The notes: generated from the sequence alone by a model not told the origin. Positions 1-11,229 are shown, counted from the stretch's first letter. The stretch is 64,000 nucleotides of DNA from Asterias rubens (GCF_902459465.1 NC_047065.1:3282309-3346308), one strand, 5' to 3'. Made by a program: numbers and translations.

Positions 1-149
1 TATCCAAACAATGCGATTTTTGGATTAAAAATGGCGCCCATAATTATTGCACGATATAAAACGACATGGTAAACAGAGGGAAAAAACACATAAAAGTGGT
101 TTCTGAGCTGTTCGTGCATAGCTCTCGTAAACTGTGTAGGGCTGAGAAA

Positions 150-760
150 TTTCGTCTTTAGGAACGTTGCCAACGCTTCCGCATGCTTTAAAGACGTTAA
201 TAATGGCTTACCAATGCTAACATGTCAAGGCGAATGACCGTCTTCGCAACATTCGCTGAAATTAACAAACCGGTTTGTAAATTGACCGATCTTCGTAAGG
301 AGATGGGGCGTGACGGGTAACCGCTCCGAAATTGTTACGAACGCTTACGAAGACACGGCGAATGTTGCGAAGTATGAGCGATTGTCACATATTTTCATTC
401 GTAAGCACATTCACTCTAATATTATTCGCAACAGTGTGAAACAGCATTGTGAAGCGCTTTTTAATTTCAGCGAATGTTGCGAAGACAGTCATTCGCCGTA
501 GATATTCGTAAGCATTGGTAGCCATTCATGTATTAACGTTGGTAATGCATTGGCAACTTTCGTAAGCTATTGTAAGGCATTGGCAATCATTGGCTACCAT
601 TGTTAAGCATTCGTAAAAATTCGTAACAAATTGGTACGGACAGGTCGAGGGGTAACCGAGGGCGAACGTGAAAATATTTACTATCAATTCGCAAATTTTG
701 GGCGAATTCACCGCGAATTTATATCCAAATTATTCGCAAGAATATTCGCCCAAGTGTGAG
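150..760 (+). repeat. Dispersed repeat related to 30095-30540
   Basis: The stretch is rich in variants of TTCGTAAGC and AATGTTGCGAA. From about 165 to 480 it runs in the same order as 30270-30540, so both are copies of one dispersed element. The segment ending near 765 carries a version of the CACTTGTGAGA-like terminus seen at 30095. No gene is visible in 1-790. Confidence 0.6.
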
Positions 761-854
761 AGTAGCATGAGCGCTTAATGCTCGTTCTATTTGAATGCAC
801 ATGGGACGTCAATATCTCTGTTATGCAGCAACTCAATAAATCTATTACACTGGG

Positions 855-1060
855 TGCATTCGATTAGCTTCCCTGGGTCGACCCCGATGTGGCGTATTTC
901 GCCTATTTCGTTTTCCAGGACGAACGTGTGCAGATGTTTACCCACCCTCCACCTGGAAAAAAACAGACACACCATCACGTGAGCCTTCCCGTGGTGACGT
1001 CAATGCACCTCGGGCCAGCCCCAAGAGCCCAGCTTGTGGATAGGGTCACTAAGTGGACCT
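855..1060 (+). repeat. Palindromic DNA element, partial
   Basis: It starts with ATTCGATTAGCTTCCCTGGG and a GTCGACCCC box. The same box, inverted, closes the element at 24110-24443. It also shares the TGACGTCA and CACCTCGGGCCAGCCC-like segments with that copy. Confidence 0.55.
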
Positions 1061-1687
1061 CTTCACCACACATTGATTCCGTTATTTATTACTGATTTTT
1101 GTGTTTATGTTTTTGTCAGAGATAAAAATTGGCCGAATGAAATAATAGTTTCAGTTGATACTGTTGCAACTGTAATTTAATTAACATTTTCATCCGCGCT
1201 GGGTATTATTTTGATCGTGACGATTCAAATCACAGTGTTATTATGAGTGTAAGTTGCTACCACGCCAACCTGTCGATTATTATCTCGGTAATTAATAAAC
1301 AATGAGGCCGCGGCTTTTTAATACATACTAATTCCATCGTTCCTTAATTTACTTGTTTGAACGTCCTTTGTCGTTGTCATTGTCGTTGTTGTCCTTGTCG
1401 TTTTCGTTCCCGTGTGGAGAAGCAGCGTATAACTGATAATGCTATTTTGTTGTGATTTACCGTCGTATAATCTCAATCTAAAACGAGCCCACGATTCTCT
1501 TTTGCAATTTGTTAGCAAAATGTTGATGTGTTTTCGAAAGCCTCGTCATTTATATTATGTTGCATTCAATATTAGTGATGTGTAGTGATATGTAGTAAAC
1601 ATGTTGTAGACATTACGTATTAACAAATAATAAAGTCACCCAAGCGTGTCAGTGGCTGGACTGTGCGAGCGGGCCAGCCACGAGGCA

Positions 1688-1951
1688 AAGATTATAGAAC
1701 GCCGCAGAGCGCAAGATGCGGAACTCGGGCTGAAATGTGAAATCCCACTGGATGCCATTTCGGCAAGTAACTCTTTTGATACTCTTTTGATACAATAGAT
1801 CAGTGCAGTTCAGTGCAGACAATGACCATTCCTATCAATGGGAAACAAAACATTCACTTGCTGAAATGGCGCCCATGCGTATTTCACGTTCCAACAATAG
1901 ATAAAGCTTCAGTTCCGCATCTTGCGCCTTGCGGCGCTCTATAATCTTTGG
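1688..1951. mobile_element. 264-bp palindromic MITE with an empty site in unit 3
   Basis: The arms are inverted copies of each other (AAGATTATAGAACGCCGC at the left, GCGGCGCTCTATAATCTT at the right). Unit 3 reads straight through the equivalent point near 17803 (CGAGGCA followed directly by ATCTTGAGTC). This segment is therefore an insertion in unit 1 made after the duplication. Confidence 0.85.
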
Positions 1952-2270
1952 TCTTGAGTCAGCTGTTAACCGAGTAAGACGTTCGTCCTTTACACCTTTA
2001 TTCAGCCGAGACTCAGGACCCAACCCATAGCCAAGCGCTATACTACATTGTCCATAGTGTAAGCTGCAAAAACCACCAATCTCTTGTTAAGCCATCTTTC
2101 CTTGTTATGTTCAGACTGAGTTGTACTTCCTTGTTCGTTGTCAACACATCATTGTAACAACTTTGGGTCTGGCCCAAGTCCAAAACCAATCCTCGAGTCT
2201 GGTTGAATGTTGTGCACACGACACTCTCTGATCTCTGACCTACCTACATAGTTCCCGATTCAGTCTCTCT

Positions 2271-2649
2271 TAAAGGCAGCGGACACTATTGGTAATTACT
2301 CAAATAATTATTAGCATAAAACCTTACTTGGTAACGAGTAATGGAGAGCTGTTGATAGTATAAAACATTGTGAGTAAAGGCCCCCTCTGAAGTAACGTAG
2401 TTTCCGAGAAAGGAGTAACTTTCCCCGAGTTTGATTTCGAGACCTCAGAATTAGATTTTGAGGCCCTCGCAATCAAGCAATCTGAAAGCACACAAGTTCG
2501 TGTGACAAGGTAATTTTTTCTTTCATCATTATCTCGCAACTTCGATAACCAATTGAGCTTAAAATATCACAGGTTTGTTATTTTATGCATATGTTGAGAT
2601 GTGAGAAGACTGGTCTTTGACAATAACCAATAGTGTCCAGTGTCTTTAA
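2271..2649 (+). repeat. M1 element, full length
   Basis: The terminal inverted repeats are TAAAGGCAGCGGACACTATT and CAATAGTGTCCAGTGTCTTT. The central palindrome is of the GAGACCTCA / TGAGG type (core type A). An orthologous copy lies at 10651-11030, so it predates the unit duplication. Confidence 0.9.
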
Positions 2650-2740
2650 CGTTCAACGGCTTTTTCCCCTAAGAATCCAGGTCGCTCTAACAGCGTATCA
2701 GGAAGAAAAACAAACTTTAATGCGGGTACCATCTGTTCAA

Positions 2741-2747
2741 TATAAAA
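2741..2747 (+). promoter_or_regulatory. TATA box of the unit 1 fibrinogen gene
   Basis: TATAAAA lies about 100 bp before the ancestral start codon and is preserved at the same place in unit 2 (11122-11128). The promoter therefore survives although the exon it served is broken. Confidence 0.55.
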
Positions 2748-2844
2748 TGATCTACATATAGGCTGTTGCTCACTTATCTATACACTTCTACTCTATTCAG
2801 CAACGAAAGGAGTCGTGTTTTGTAGTTGCAGTTAATTGAGCAAC

Positions 2845-3246
2845 ATGGGGTTGTTTATGGGTCATTCCATGTCAGACCAACGCACTTTTTTACCTCATGT
2901 CTTCCGATTTTGATAAAAATTGCTGTGATTGTAGGTCCTTATGAGCAATGAAAGCACAGCAATTATTAGCCCGATCGGACTTACCATGTGGTCAGGGCAG
3001 AAACCACTAAAATCTGACATTTTTAGGGTAAAATACCACCTTTTTGGTAAAAATATGTCATAACCATATCAATTCTCATCACATATATGCAAATTTGGTA
3101 TTACAATGATGAGAATTGCATGCTCAAATCAGTTCATTTGTCAAAAATTAATTTTCAGTTAAAAGACACAAGACGTGAAATGGGAGTCATTGGGCGTCAG
3201 GTGGAAGAGCTCCAGGAGTCAGTATCTAGGTTGACGAAGATCCATG
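2845..3246 (+). pseudogene. Broken first exon of fibrinogen gene 1
   Basis: The 5' leader and first 14 coding bases match the unit 2 gene (ATGGGGTTGTTTAT). Then about 296 bp of unrelated AT-rich sequence, starting GGGTCATTCCATGTCA like a repeat at 31231, replaces the signal peptide and the coiled-coil repeats. The ancestral frame meets a stop soon after the junction. Homology resumes near 3154 and runs to the conserved donor at 3247 (ATG|GTAGGT). An ATG at 3087 lies in frame with this surviving tail, giving a possible chimeric exon 3087-3246 of 53 codons plus one base with no signal peptide. A TTTTCAG acceptor at 3152-3158 is the alternative way to keep the tail. Confidence 0.75.
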
Positions 3247-3311
3247 GTAGGTTTTGTTTGCTCACAATCGTGGTTAAACCATGGAGGTAGAAATAGACAC
3301 AAGCAGACAAC

Positions 3312-3490
3312 ATTTAATTATCTCTTAGAAAGAAGTTTTAAAAGTAGAATACACACAATATGACTCGAAATTGCGTGGTTTTCCTAACACGGTCGGCCAT
3401 TTATGGAAGCCCAATCTTTTGACTCCCATATGGCCGACCGTGTTAGTTCGCAAAGTAAAAGGAAAACAACGAAGGCAAATTTGTGTTCCT
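3312..3490. repeat. Palindromic element of the ACACGGTCGGCC family
   Basis: AACACGGTCGGCCATTTATG (about 3387) and CATATGGCCGACCGTGTTAG (about 3428) are inverted arms. The segment is absent from unit 2. Relatives occur at about 28365-28450 and 45778-45900. Confidence 0.7.
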
Positions 3491-3561
3491 TTAAATACTC
3501 AAGATTATGTTTAGGAGAGACTGTTGTGTACCACAAAAGGCCGTTTGCATGGCGGGCATCT

Positions 3562-3937
3562 TTAAAGGCAGAGGACACTATTGGTAATTACTCAAAATAA
3601 TTATTGGCATAAAACCTTTCTTGGTGACGAGTAATGGGGAGAGGTTGATGATATAAAACATTGTGAGAAACGGCTCCCTCTGAAGTGCCATAGTTTTCGA
3701 GAAAAAGTAATTTTCCACGAATTTGATTTCGAGAACTCAAGTTTAGAACTTGAGGTCTCGAAATCAACCATCTAAACGCACACAACTTCGTGTTGCAAGG
3801 GTTGTTTTTCTTTCATTATTATTTCGCAAGTTCGATGACCGATTGAGCTCAAATTTTCACAGGTTTGTTATTTTATGCATATGTTGAGGTACACCAACTG
3901 TGAAGGCTAGTCTTTGACAATTACCAATAGTGTCTAC
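3562..3937 (+). repeat. M1 element, full length, unit 1 only
   Basis: M1 termini are present and a near-perfect 40-bp central palindrome (GATTTCGAGAACTCAAG and its complement) spans about 3725-3764. Unit 2 has no copy at the matching place near 12160, so it inserted after the duplication or was lost from unit 2. Confidence 0.9.
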
Positions 3938-4203
3938 GGAAACCTGCACGCGTGTGTACGCGCTGCGCATGACTCTCAGCCAATGATGGTCCTTTATGGA
4001 CATCAGTGGCGTCATTTACATGCAAGGGGTCTATTTAATCACCATTCGGAACGTACTTGCCCCCCCCCCACACACGCACACGCACACCCTCACACACCCC
4101 CATCGATTCTTCCTCCATGCCCATCGTATAAACAGAAGGTTTATGCTTATCAGCATTACACCTTCTGTTTATGCGTCCAAATTTACTCATACACAAAAGT
4201 GCG

Positions 4204-4422
4204 ACAAGGGTGTTTTCACTCCGAGTGGTGTTACTTTCGCTCTTTTGAGAGTGAAAGTTAATCTGTGTCACGCTTTTTGAGTGAAATGGAAACAAACTAA
4301 CTTCACTCTAAATCGAGTTGAAAGTACCCGTCTTTCACTCTAAAAAGAGTTGTTCGCTATTTATGATGACTCTTTGCAAGAGTGGTATGGCGGACATAAT
4401 GTGTGGTTTTTCACTCTTATAC
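4204..4422. repeat. GAGTGAAA-rich palindromic element
   Basis: Short inverted motifs (TTTCACTC, GAGTGAAA, AAGAGT) recur throughout. A matching copy lies at 12371-12608 in unit 2, and a related shorter element at 5201-5435. Confidence 0.6.
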
Positions 4423-4482
4423 GGCACTGGACGTCCTTGGTAATTGTCAAAGACCAGTGTTTTCACTTGGTGTGAAGGCCTC

Positions 4483-4971
4483 TTCATCATTGTTCCATCT
4501 CGATCTTTCCTGTGCGCGTCGCATCCATGTGACGGTTCCAAACTCTGTGATGTCGTCCATCCAACGCCTGCTTGGTCTGCCTCTATGTCAAGTATGGGTT
4601 CTTGGGGTCCATTCCGTAATGCAATGTGTCCGTCTTTTGTCATGGCGTCTTGCAAGGTGGCCTGCCCACCTCCATTTCTTTGTTTTTATTTCCTGTATGA
4701 TGTCCCTGGCATTTGTTTTCTTTCGTAAGTTCTCATTTCTGACCCTGTCCTTTTTTGCAACTCCTACCATGATCATCTCCATTGCTCTTTCTGTGACTCT
4801 CAGTTTCTTTTCCAATTTCTTAGTTGTTGTCCACGTTTCTGCCCCGTAGGATAGCAATTTAATGATGCATTGATTGAAGATCCGACTTTTAAGTGAGCCT
4901 TGTCTCTGAATATGATGCTGAGTTTCCCAAATTTCCCCCAAGCTAACTGTGTTCTTCTTCGGACTTCTCCT
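4483..4971 (-). mobile_element. RTE-like LINE reverse-transcriptase C-terminal fragment
   Basis: On the minus strand, 4941-4588 encodes a typical tail of an endonuclease/reverse-transcriptase LINE (SYGAETWTTTKKLEKKLRV, KKWRWAGHLARR). A frame change then leads to RRWMDDITEFGTVTWMRRAQ near 4550-4500. It is 5'-truncated and frameshifted, hence dead. It sits inside an M1 copy and is absent from the unit 2 paralog. Confidence 0.85.
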
Positions 4972-5200
4972 GCCAACTTGACATTATTATGCATAAAATA
5001 ACAAACCTGTGAAATTATGGACTCTATTGGTCGTCGAAGTTGCGAGAGAATAAAGAAAGAAAGACACTCTTGTCCCACAAGTTGTATGCTTTCAGACGCT
5101 TGATTTCGAGACCTCAGCTCTGGTCTCAAATTCAATTCAAATATTTTAGTTTGAAATAACTTCTTTCTCGAAAACTACGTTTACTTCTGAGGGAGTCGTT

Positions 5201-5435
5201 TCATGTAAAAGGGTGAAACAGCACACTTTGAAGAGCCATAATGAAGGACAATTCTTTTTGCAAGTGGTCTTCCACTCTTTTAGATTGAAGTTTGCATCTT
5301 TTTGAGTGATTTTCCACTCTGTCCTGGAGTGAAACCCCTCTAAAAGAGTGAAATAACCACCACTCTTTCTGAAGAGCCATATGAGGGACATCTCGAAATG
5401 TAAAGAGTGGTGTTTTCACTCTTTTACATTTAGAG
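5201..5435. mobile_element. GAGTGAAA-type MITE inserted in M1
   Basis: The ends are inverted (TGTAAAAGGGTGAAA and TTTCACTCTTTTACA). The interior is made of repeated GAGTGAAA / ACTCTTT motifs. Unit 2 reads uninterrupted across the site near 12880. Confidence 0.75.
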
Positions 5436-5530
5436 AGACCATCAACAGCTCTCCGCTGCTCATTACCAAGTAAGTTTTATGCTTACGATTATTTTGAGTA
5501 ATTACCAATAGTGTCCAGTGCCTTTAAATA

Positions 5531-5697
5531 GAGGGATATACGCCTTTCTTAATATTTATGCATGAGGTACGTCACAATGCTAATCCAAAACGAGGCGATG
5601 GGCACAGCCACGGCAAGTGATGGGGGAAGTGCGCCCATAGCCTCATTTTGGGTCAGAATTATGACGTCATGCACAAATATTATGAGAGGCGTATAGT
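5531..5697. repeat. Palindromic element upstream of fibrinogen exon 2
   Basis: Arms of about 70 bp run from TATACGCCTTTC to GAGAGGCGTATA and include ATGACGTCAT. A matching copy lies at 12988-13149 in unit 2, so it predates the duplication. Confidence 0.75.
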
Positions 5698-5779
5698 AGA
5701 TGATTCTCATTTCAATCTTATCCTGGTATTCTGTTTACCATCTATACTAAAATCATCATCTCGTTTTTTATATAAGGAG

Positions 5780-7399
5780 TCAGAGATTGTTCCGACGTGC
5801 TCGCAAGAGGTGAGGCACGCAGTGGCGTTTACGCCGTGAAGCCGGACTCCGGTAGGCCATTCAAGGTGTACTGTGATATGGAGACAGACGGCGGAGGCTG
5901 GACGGTAAGACAATGGCGGACTTTCCATCAAAATTACACATTTTTTAGAAGTGTAAAGTCTAAAATGTTATGTAATCACAAAGCCATTCAAAATGATGTG
6001 CGTAAATTTTTCTTCGATAGGTTTTCCAGCGGCGTCAGGACGGCAATGTAGATTTCTATTTGGACTTTGCCAACTACAGCCGGGGCTTTGGGAATCTAGA
6101 GGGAGAGTTTTGGCTGGGTAACGACAACTTGCACCGTCTGACTGCTCAGGGCGAGTATGAACTCCGCGTAGATCTCACAAGCTTCGACGACGTTACCGGC
6201 TTTGCCTTTTATGAATTGTTCAGCATCGCCGATGTGAGCGATAACTACAGGCTGACTGTAGGAAGTTACTCTGGAACCGCAGGTAAGATGCTATAAGTGG
6301 ATATTTCGTATTAATACAGAAATATTGCAGGGTAATCTGTGTCCATCGCTGTGACCGATTGCTTTTGGTAGGTCTCAATGAAAGAGAGAAAAGCAACATC
6401 GTGATTCAAATAGTTGGATGAGAAATCACCTCTTTCTCAAAAGCAACATCGTGATTCAAATAGTTGAATGAGAAATCACCTCTTTCTCAAAAAACTACGC
6501 TCCTTCAGAGGGAGCCGTTTCTCACAATGTTCACATCTCTCCAATGCTAGTTCAAGTAGGTTTCTAATAATCATTTTGAGTAGTAACCAAAAGTGTCTGG
6601 AGTGCCTTTAAAATTGGAGGGGGAATTATCTATCTTTTGCTCCTCAACTCCAGACAGGACAAAGGACGGGAGTATAATTTTGCTGTTCCAACCAAGCCAA
6701 AATTGGGTAATTTTGATTACCATTTGCTGCCCAAAACCAAGCGGAAAAGAGGAATATGAATGTGTTTACCCCTTGAAACTCAAACATGACAAAAATACAC
6801 ATAACTTAAATTCAGCAATTTTAAACGTGCTAAATCGTAAAACCACAATTTGGAGGAGAACAAATTAATATAAGTACAATATATAAAAGTTGCTTTGAAA
6901 TCCTATTTCGATCAATTTTCTTATTAAACTTTAACTTAAAAAGAAACCAAAATGCAAGCTAAAAGTGAACCTGGTTGTGAAACAATTACTTCACTTCTCC
7001 CAATATCCCAGTTCCATTAATTGATAAATTTGTTTCTAATCACACCTTATCGGCCTAAGTTATGTTCGAAACAACTAATGTTTAAAGTTACCTCCTGTCA
7101 ACATCGCCTTTATTTACACGTATGACTATAATGGCTACGTGTGTTATCTTTCAGGAGACAAGTTAGCATACCACAATAACCAGGCCTTCTCGACCAAAGA
7201 CCGAGACAACGATGCCCATAGTGGGTACTGTGCTGAGCAATACCACGGAGCATGGTGGTACAATTTCTGCTACCGCTCCAATTTGAACGGGAGATACTTC
7301 AATGAGGCCACTACGAACGACGAAGGAATTAGGTGGTATGGCTTTTCGGGTACCCGCTCTCTCAAAACAACTGAGATGAAGATTAGAAGGAAAGTTTAG
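5780..7399 (+). CDS. Fibrinogen-related protein 1 (fibrinogen domain exons; 5' end replaced)
   Basis: Exons are 5780-5904, 6021-6282 and 7155-7399; splice phases match unit 2 exactly. They encode a full fibrinogen C-terminal domain of the ficolin/tachylectin/FREP type: RDCSDV opening, [30 protein letters not shown], the DRDND calcium-site motif, CAEQYHGAWWY, CYRSNLNGRY and a TTEMKIRRK end, with four cysteines. Family members usually bind acetylated sugars and act in innate recognition outside the cell. The first exon is broken (see 2845-3246), so secretion is doubtful; with the chimeric start at 3087 the product would be 263 residues without a signal peptide. The acceptor before 5780 is GGAG, where unit 2 has TCAG, which may weaken splicing. 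Domain call is firm; whether the gene is expressed is open. Confidence 0.8.
6372..6611 (-). repeat. M1 fragment with 50-bp tandem duplication
   Basis: This is the right half of M1 ending GTGTCTGGAGTGCCTTTAA. The 50 bases 6391-6440 are repeated almost exactly at 6441-6490; the unit 2 copy (13832-14020) has only one. Confidence 0.85.
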
Positions 7400-7440
7400 T
7401 CCTTAATTAAGATGGATACCATTATAAAAAGGTACGCAGT

Positions 7441-7446
7441 AATAAA
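7441..7446 (+). terminator. Poly(A) signal, fibrinogen gene 1
   Basis: AATAAA begins 42 bases after the stop codon; the same spacing is found in unit 2. Confidence 0.7.
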
Positions 7447-7960
7447 CATCTCCTCATAAATCACCTGATCGCTTCACCTTATTAAGTTTCTCGTAAATTT
7501 TTAAACAAAAATAATTAAACCTGTACTTTGAAACATAAAAATGGAAAACATGGAAAACAATTTAATGTGAATTTACTTTTAATGCAATGGATTAAATGAG
7601 ACATGTATAAAAATCGTGACATCGGGTAGCTAAAATAGTTGCAGAAAGTCACTAATAAGGAATGTCACTTTAAACCCAATACGACCAGTATAGTATGTAA
7701 GACTTCCAAGTACAAACGCATTGCTTATAAAACTCTCAAGATACCCTTTTAAATAACCCGTTCTAAATCCGACTCGTATAATGAGAGTGGATGCTAGTGT
7801 TTTTATAAACAATGCGGTGGCTTGTTGAATCGAATACAATATTTTATTTTGGAACTTTTGTCATGAAAGATCCGCTATTGTAAGTTGTTCACATAGAATT
7901 TAGATATATACGAACATTAAAAAGGGCTTAATACGGTTCCATACTAAATCGATGCCTTTT

Positions 7961-8334
7961 TAAAGGCAGTGGACACTATTGGTAATTACTCCAAATAGTT
8001 ATTAGCATAAAACCTTGGTAACGAGTAATGGGGAGAGGTTGATAGTATACAACATTGTGAGTAACGGCTCTCTCTGAAGTGACGCGGTTTCGAGAAAGAA
8101 GTAAGTGCCCATGAATTTGATTTTGAGACCTCAGAGCTAGATTTTGAGGTCTCGCAAAGCATCTGAAAGCACACAACTTCGTGCGACAAGGTTGTTTTTT
8201 CTTTCATAGTGATCTCGCAACTTCGACGACCAACTGAGCTCAAATTTTCACAGGTTTGTTATTTTATGCATATTATATACGCCAAGTAAGAAGACTGGTC
8301 CTTGACAATTACCAATAGTGTCCAGTGTCTTAAA
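7961..8334 (+). repeat. M1 element, full length
   Basis: M1 termini and a core of type A. Paralogous copy at 15267-15640. Confidence 0.9.
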
Positions 8335-8844
8335 CCACAACTGTCTCCTTTCCTAATAATTGTTCTGTTTGGGTCCCCCCCCCCTGCAAATGCTTTGTAA
8401 GCAAATGGCGGTATGGTAGAAATCATTTATTCTCTTAGTAGGCCTAATAAGACTAATATTAACTGCAATGGATATGTCCTGGTTAATTAATGCTCAGATA
8501 TAATCTATGACAGAAGTATAATCTATGAATGAAATCTAAAATAAACAACTGTGTAACAGGTAATGATCCAACTTGGGTAAGTTTCTAATTTCCTGTACTG
8601 AAAATCTTTCAGATTGGATTCACTGGCAATCCCAATGTGATGAAACGTTCACAGATTGGTTATTTTGCTAAATGGATTTTGAACTTCAGGCTGTATTGGT
8701 TTTTTTTTAATCTGAAGACATCGTGCAGTTCTCACAACCCAAACCTTCCTGCGTTCGAGCAAGAATGTCATGAAATGTTCACCCGATACACTCTCATTAT
8801 GAGTTATCACTCTGCGATTGTTTTAATTTAAGAAACTTCTCCAA

Positions 8845-9219
8845 TTAAAGCCATTGGACACTTTCGGTAAACAGTAAAGTCCAAGGCCCACACTTCGTGT
8901 ATCACAACTTCTATATAAAATAAAAAACCTGTGAAAATTTAAGCTCAGTCGGTCATCGGAGTCGGGAGAAAATAACGGGGAAACCCACCCTTGTTTCCGC
9001 ACGTTTCGCCGTGTCATGACATGTGTTTAAGATAAATCCGTAAATTTCGATATCGAGAATTTATAATTCTTTGAATATTTTCTCAAAAAGTAATGCATTT
9101 CATGGAATAACATTTCAAGAGAAGTCTTTCACCATTACCTTCTGTAAACCCTGTAAGTTATTTGTAAATCTGTGAACTTTTTGTGTTCTGTTCCGAAAGT
9201 GTCCAATATATGGTTTTAA
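8845..9219 (+). repeat. M2 element (M1-related family)
   Basis: The ends are TTAAAGCCATTGGACACTTT and AAGTGTCCAATATATGG. The terminal design is like M1 but the interior differs (ACTTCGTGTATCACAACTTC, CGATATCGAGAATT). Other copies: 15948-16321 and, inverted, 22597-22977. Confidence 0.85.
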
Positions 9220-9499
9220 ACGCCGCGCACTTTAGCCGGAAAGTGTGTGGCGAACATTTTTTTTTTAACCTTCCTTCTAGCTGAGAAAAAGTACTATACA
9301 TCGTTTCTTATTCGTTTTCTCAAGATTATTTGGCCGATTTTTATGATTCAAAACATGCTTTCACGAAAACACTGTTAGGCTACTTCATTATAATTTAAAC
9401 AAGAATCTACAATTCCTTATAGTACAGAAAGCAGAGAAAGAAAAAAGCATCATAGACAACACCTGACAGTGTGAAAACCTACAATCTCATCATGAAGTA

Positions 9500-9633
9500 T
9501 ACTTGAAGTTTTACCCTTTTACACTGATGTGTGTTAGCACACTATACGCAGTAGCCTACTTTACCGAGCTCTGTTGAACAAAAAGTCAAACATATTACTC
9601 GGGTGGGATTCTAACCCACTTGCAATTCAAGAG
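9500..9633 (-). repeat. tRNA-derived SINE, cut by M1
   Basis: Read on the minus strand, a box-B-like segment GTGGGTTAGAATCCCACC occurs at about 9601-9618. The SINE is severed at 9633 by an M1 fragment. The unit 2 copy (about 16620-16830) continues into the box A part. Confidence 0.65.
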
Positions 9634-9926
9634 AAAATTTGAGCTCGATTGGTTGTCGGAGTTGCGAGATAATTATGAAGAAAAAAAAACTTTGTCACAC
9701 GAACTTGTGTGCTTTCAGATGCGATTTAGAGACCTCAAAATCTAATTATGAGGTCTCGAAATCAAATTCGTGGAAAATTACCTCTTTCTCAAAAACAACA
9801 TCACTTCAGAGGGAGCCGTTTCTCACAATGTTTTATACTATCAACCTCTCTCCACTAGTTACCTCTAGTGAGGTTTTATGCTGATAATTATTTGAGTAAT
9901 TACCAGTAGTGTCCACTGCCTTTAAA
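9634..9926 (-). repeat. M1 element, 5'-truncated
   Basis: It runs from AAAATTTGAGCTC to GTGTCCACTGCCTTTAAA with core type A. It replaces the SINE head still present in unit 2. Confidence 0.85.
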
Positions 9927-10246
9927 TGACTGTATTAATTATATAAGCGATTTCGTTAGAGATCGGGTGCACAAAAATAACACATGGAAGATTAAAGAAA
10001 AGGGATGATAGACAAGCCCACAATGCCGATCCACACTAACTTGAAGCGATTTGCGTAAAGATAAAAGATGTTTTTGAGAAAATGTAAAACTTGTTTAATT
10101 TCCATAGATGCATTCTCGAGGCTATACAGAGTGTGTTTAGTCGACCCTCGTCTTAGGGTCATGTATCGATCCGATTTAATCACTCAAAGGGCTGTGTAGT
10201 CACAAAGTAACCAATTTATCTAAACACCTAATATAGGTTTTCTCGG

Positions 10247-10433
10247 TCAATTTCGAAAAATGAGCAGCCAATTTAACCACCAAGCTATTCTATTTCGCGC
10301 GAAATCGAATGCTACTAAAAAAGGTCATTCGACTTCGTTTTAGGATTAGTCAAAGGTAATGTTGCGTCATTCGATTTAACAAAATAATCATTCAATTTAA
10401 CAATTCATCAAAGCAGCATTCAAATTCGGAGTC
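10247..10433. other. Junction sequence between units 1 and 2
   Basis: These 187 bases have no match in the other units and contain repeated ATTCGATTTAAC-like motifs. They mark the breakpoint of the tandem duplication. No gene is visible. Confidence 0.6.
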
Positions 10434-10650
10434 CATAGTGAAAGCTGCAAAAACCATCAATCTCTTGTTAAGCCATCTTTCCTTGTTATGTTCAGACTGA
10501 GTTGTACTTCCTGGTTCGTTGTCAACACGTCATTATAACAACTTTGGGTCTGGCCCAAGTCCAAAACCAATCCTCGGGTCTGGTTGAAAGTTTTGCACAC
10601 GACACTCTCTGATCTCTGACCTACCTACATAGTTCCCGAGTCAGTCTCTC

Positions 10651-11030
10651 TTAAAGGCAGTGGACACTATTGGTAATTACTCAAATAATTATTAGCATAA
10701 AACCTTACTTAGTAACGAATAATGGAAAGCTGTTGATAGTATAAAACAATGTGAGTAAAAGCTCCCTCTGAAGTAACGTAGTTTCCGAGAAAGGAGTAAC
10801 TTTCCCCGAGTTTGATTTCGAGACTTCAGAATTAGATTTTGAGGCCCTCGCAATCAAGCAATCTGAAAGCACACAACTTCGTGTGACATGGTAATTTTTT
10901 CTTTCATCATTATCTCGCAACTTCGATAAACAATTGAGCATAAAATGTCACAGGTTTGTTATTTTATGCATATGTTGAGATGTGAGAAGACTGGTCTTTG
11001 ACAATAACCAATAGTGTCCAGTGTCTTTAA
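10651..11030 (+). repeat. M1 element, full length
   Basis: Paralog of 2271-2649 with the same core and flanks. Confidence 0.9.
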
Positions 11031-11121
11031 CGTTCAACGGCTATTTCCCCTAAAAATCCAGGTCGCTCTAACAGCGTATCAGGAAGAAAAACAAACTTTA
11101 ATGCGGGTACCATCTGTTCAA

Positions 11122-11128
11122 TATAAAA
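11122..11128 (+). promoter_or_regulatory. TATA box of fibrinogen gene 2
   Basis: TATAAAA lies 102 bases before the start codon, leaving room for a transcription start near 11150 in TTGCTCACTCATC. It is conserved in unit 1. Confidence 0.55.
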
Positions 11129-11229
11129 TGATCTACATATAGGCTGTTGCTCACTCATCATTACATTCTTACTCTATTCAGCAACGAAAGGAGTCGTGTT
11201 TTGTAGTTGCGTGCAGTTAATTGAGCAAA

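Larger units (their letters stand above)
4423..5527 (-). repeat. M1 element interrupted by two insertions
   Basis: The M1 ends (GGCACTGGACGTCC and GTGTCCAGTGCCTTTAA) enclose a LINE fragment (4483-4971) and a GAGTGAAA-type element (5201-5435). The unit 2 counterpart (12609-12980) lacks both. Confidence 0.85.
1083..10246 (+). repeat. Tandem duplication unit 1 (fibrinogen-gene unit)
   Basis: The leading part (1083-2300) matches 17217-18268 and, from 2045 on, 10434 onward. The tail (10144-10246) matches 17119-17216. The unit carries the 5'-replaced fibrinogen gene. Compared with unit 2 it has extra insertions at about 3312-3490, 3562-3937, 4483-4971 and 5201-5435. Confidence 0.85.

Noticed and set aside
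4403..4849. 148-codon plus-strand open frame
   Set aside because: It is antisense to the LINE reverse-transcriptase fragment, whose minus-strand translation is clearly recognisable.
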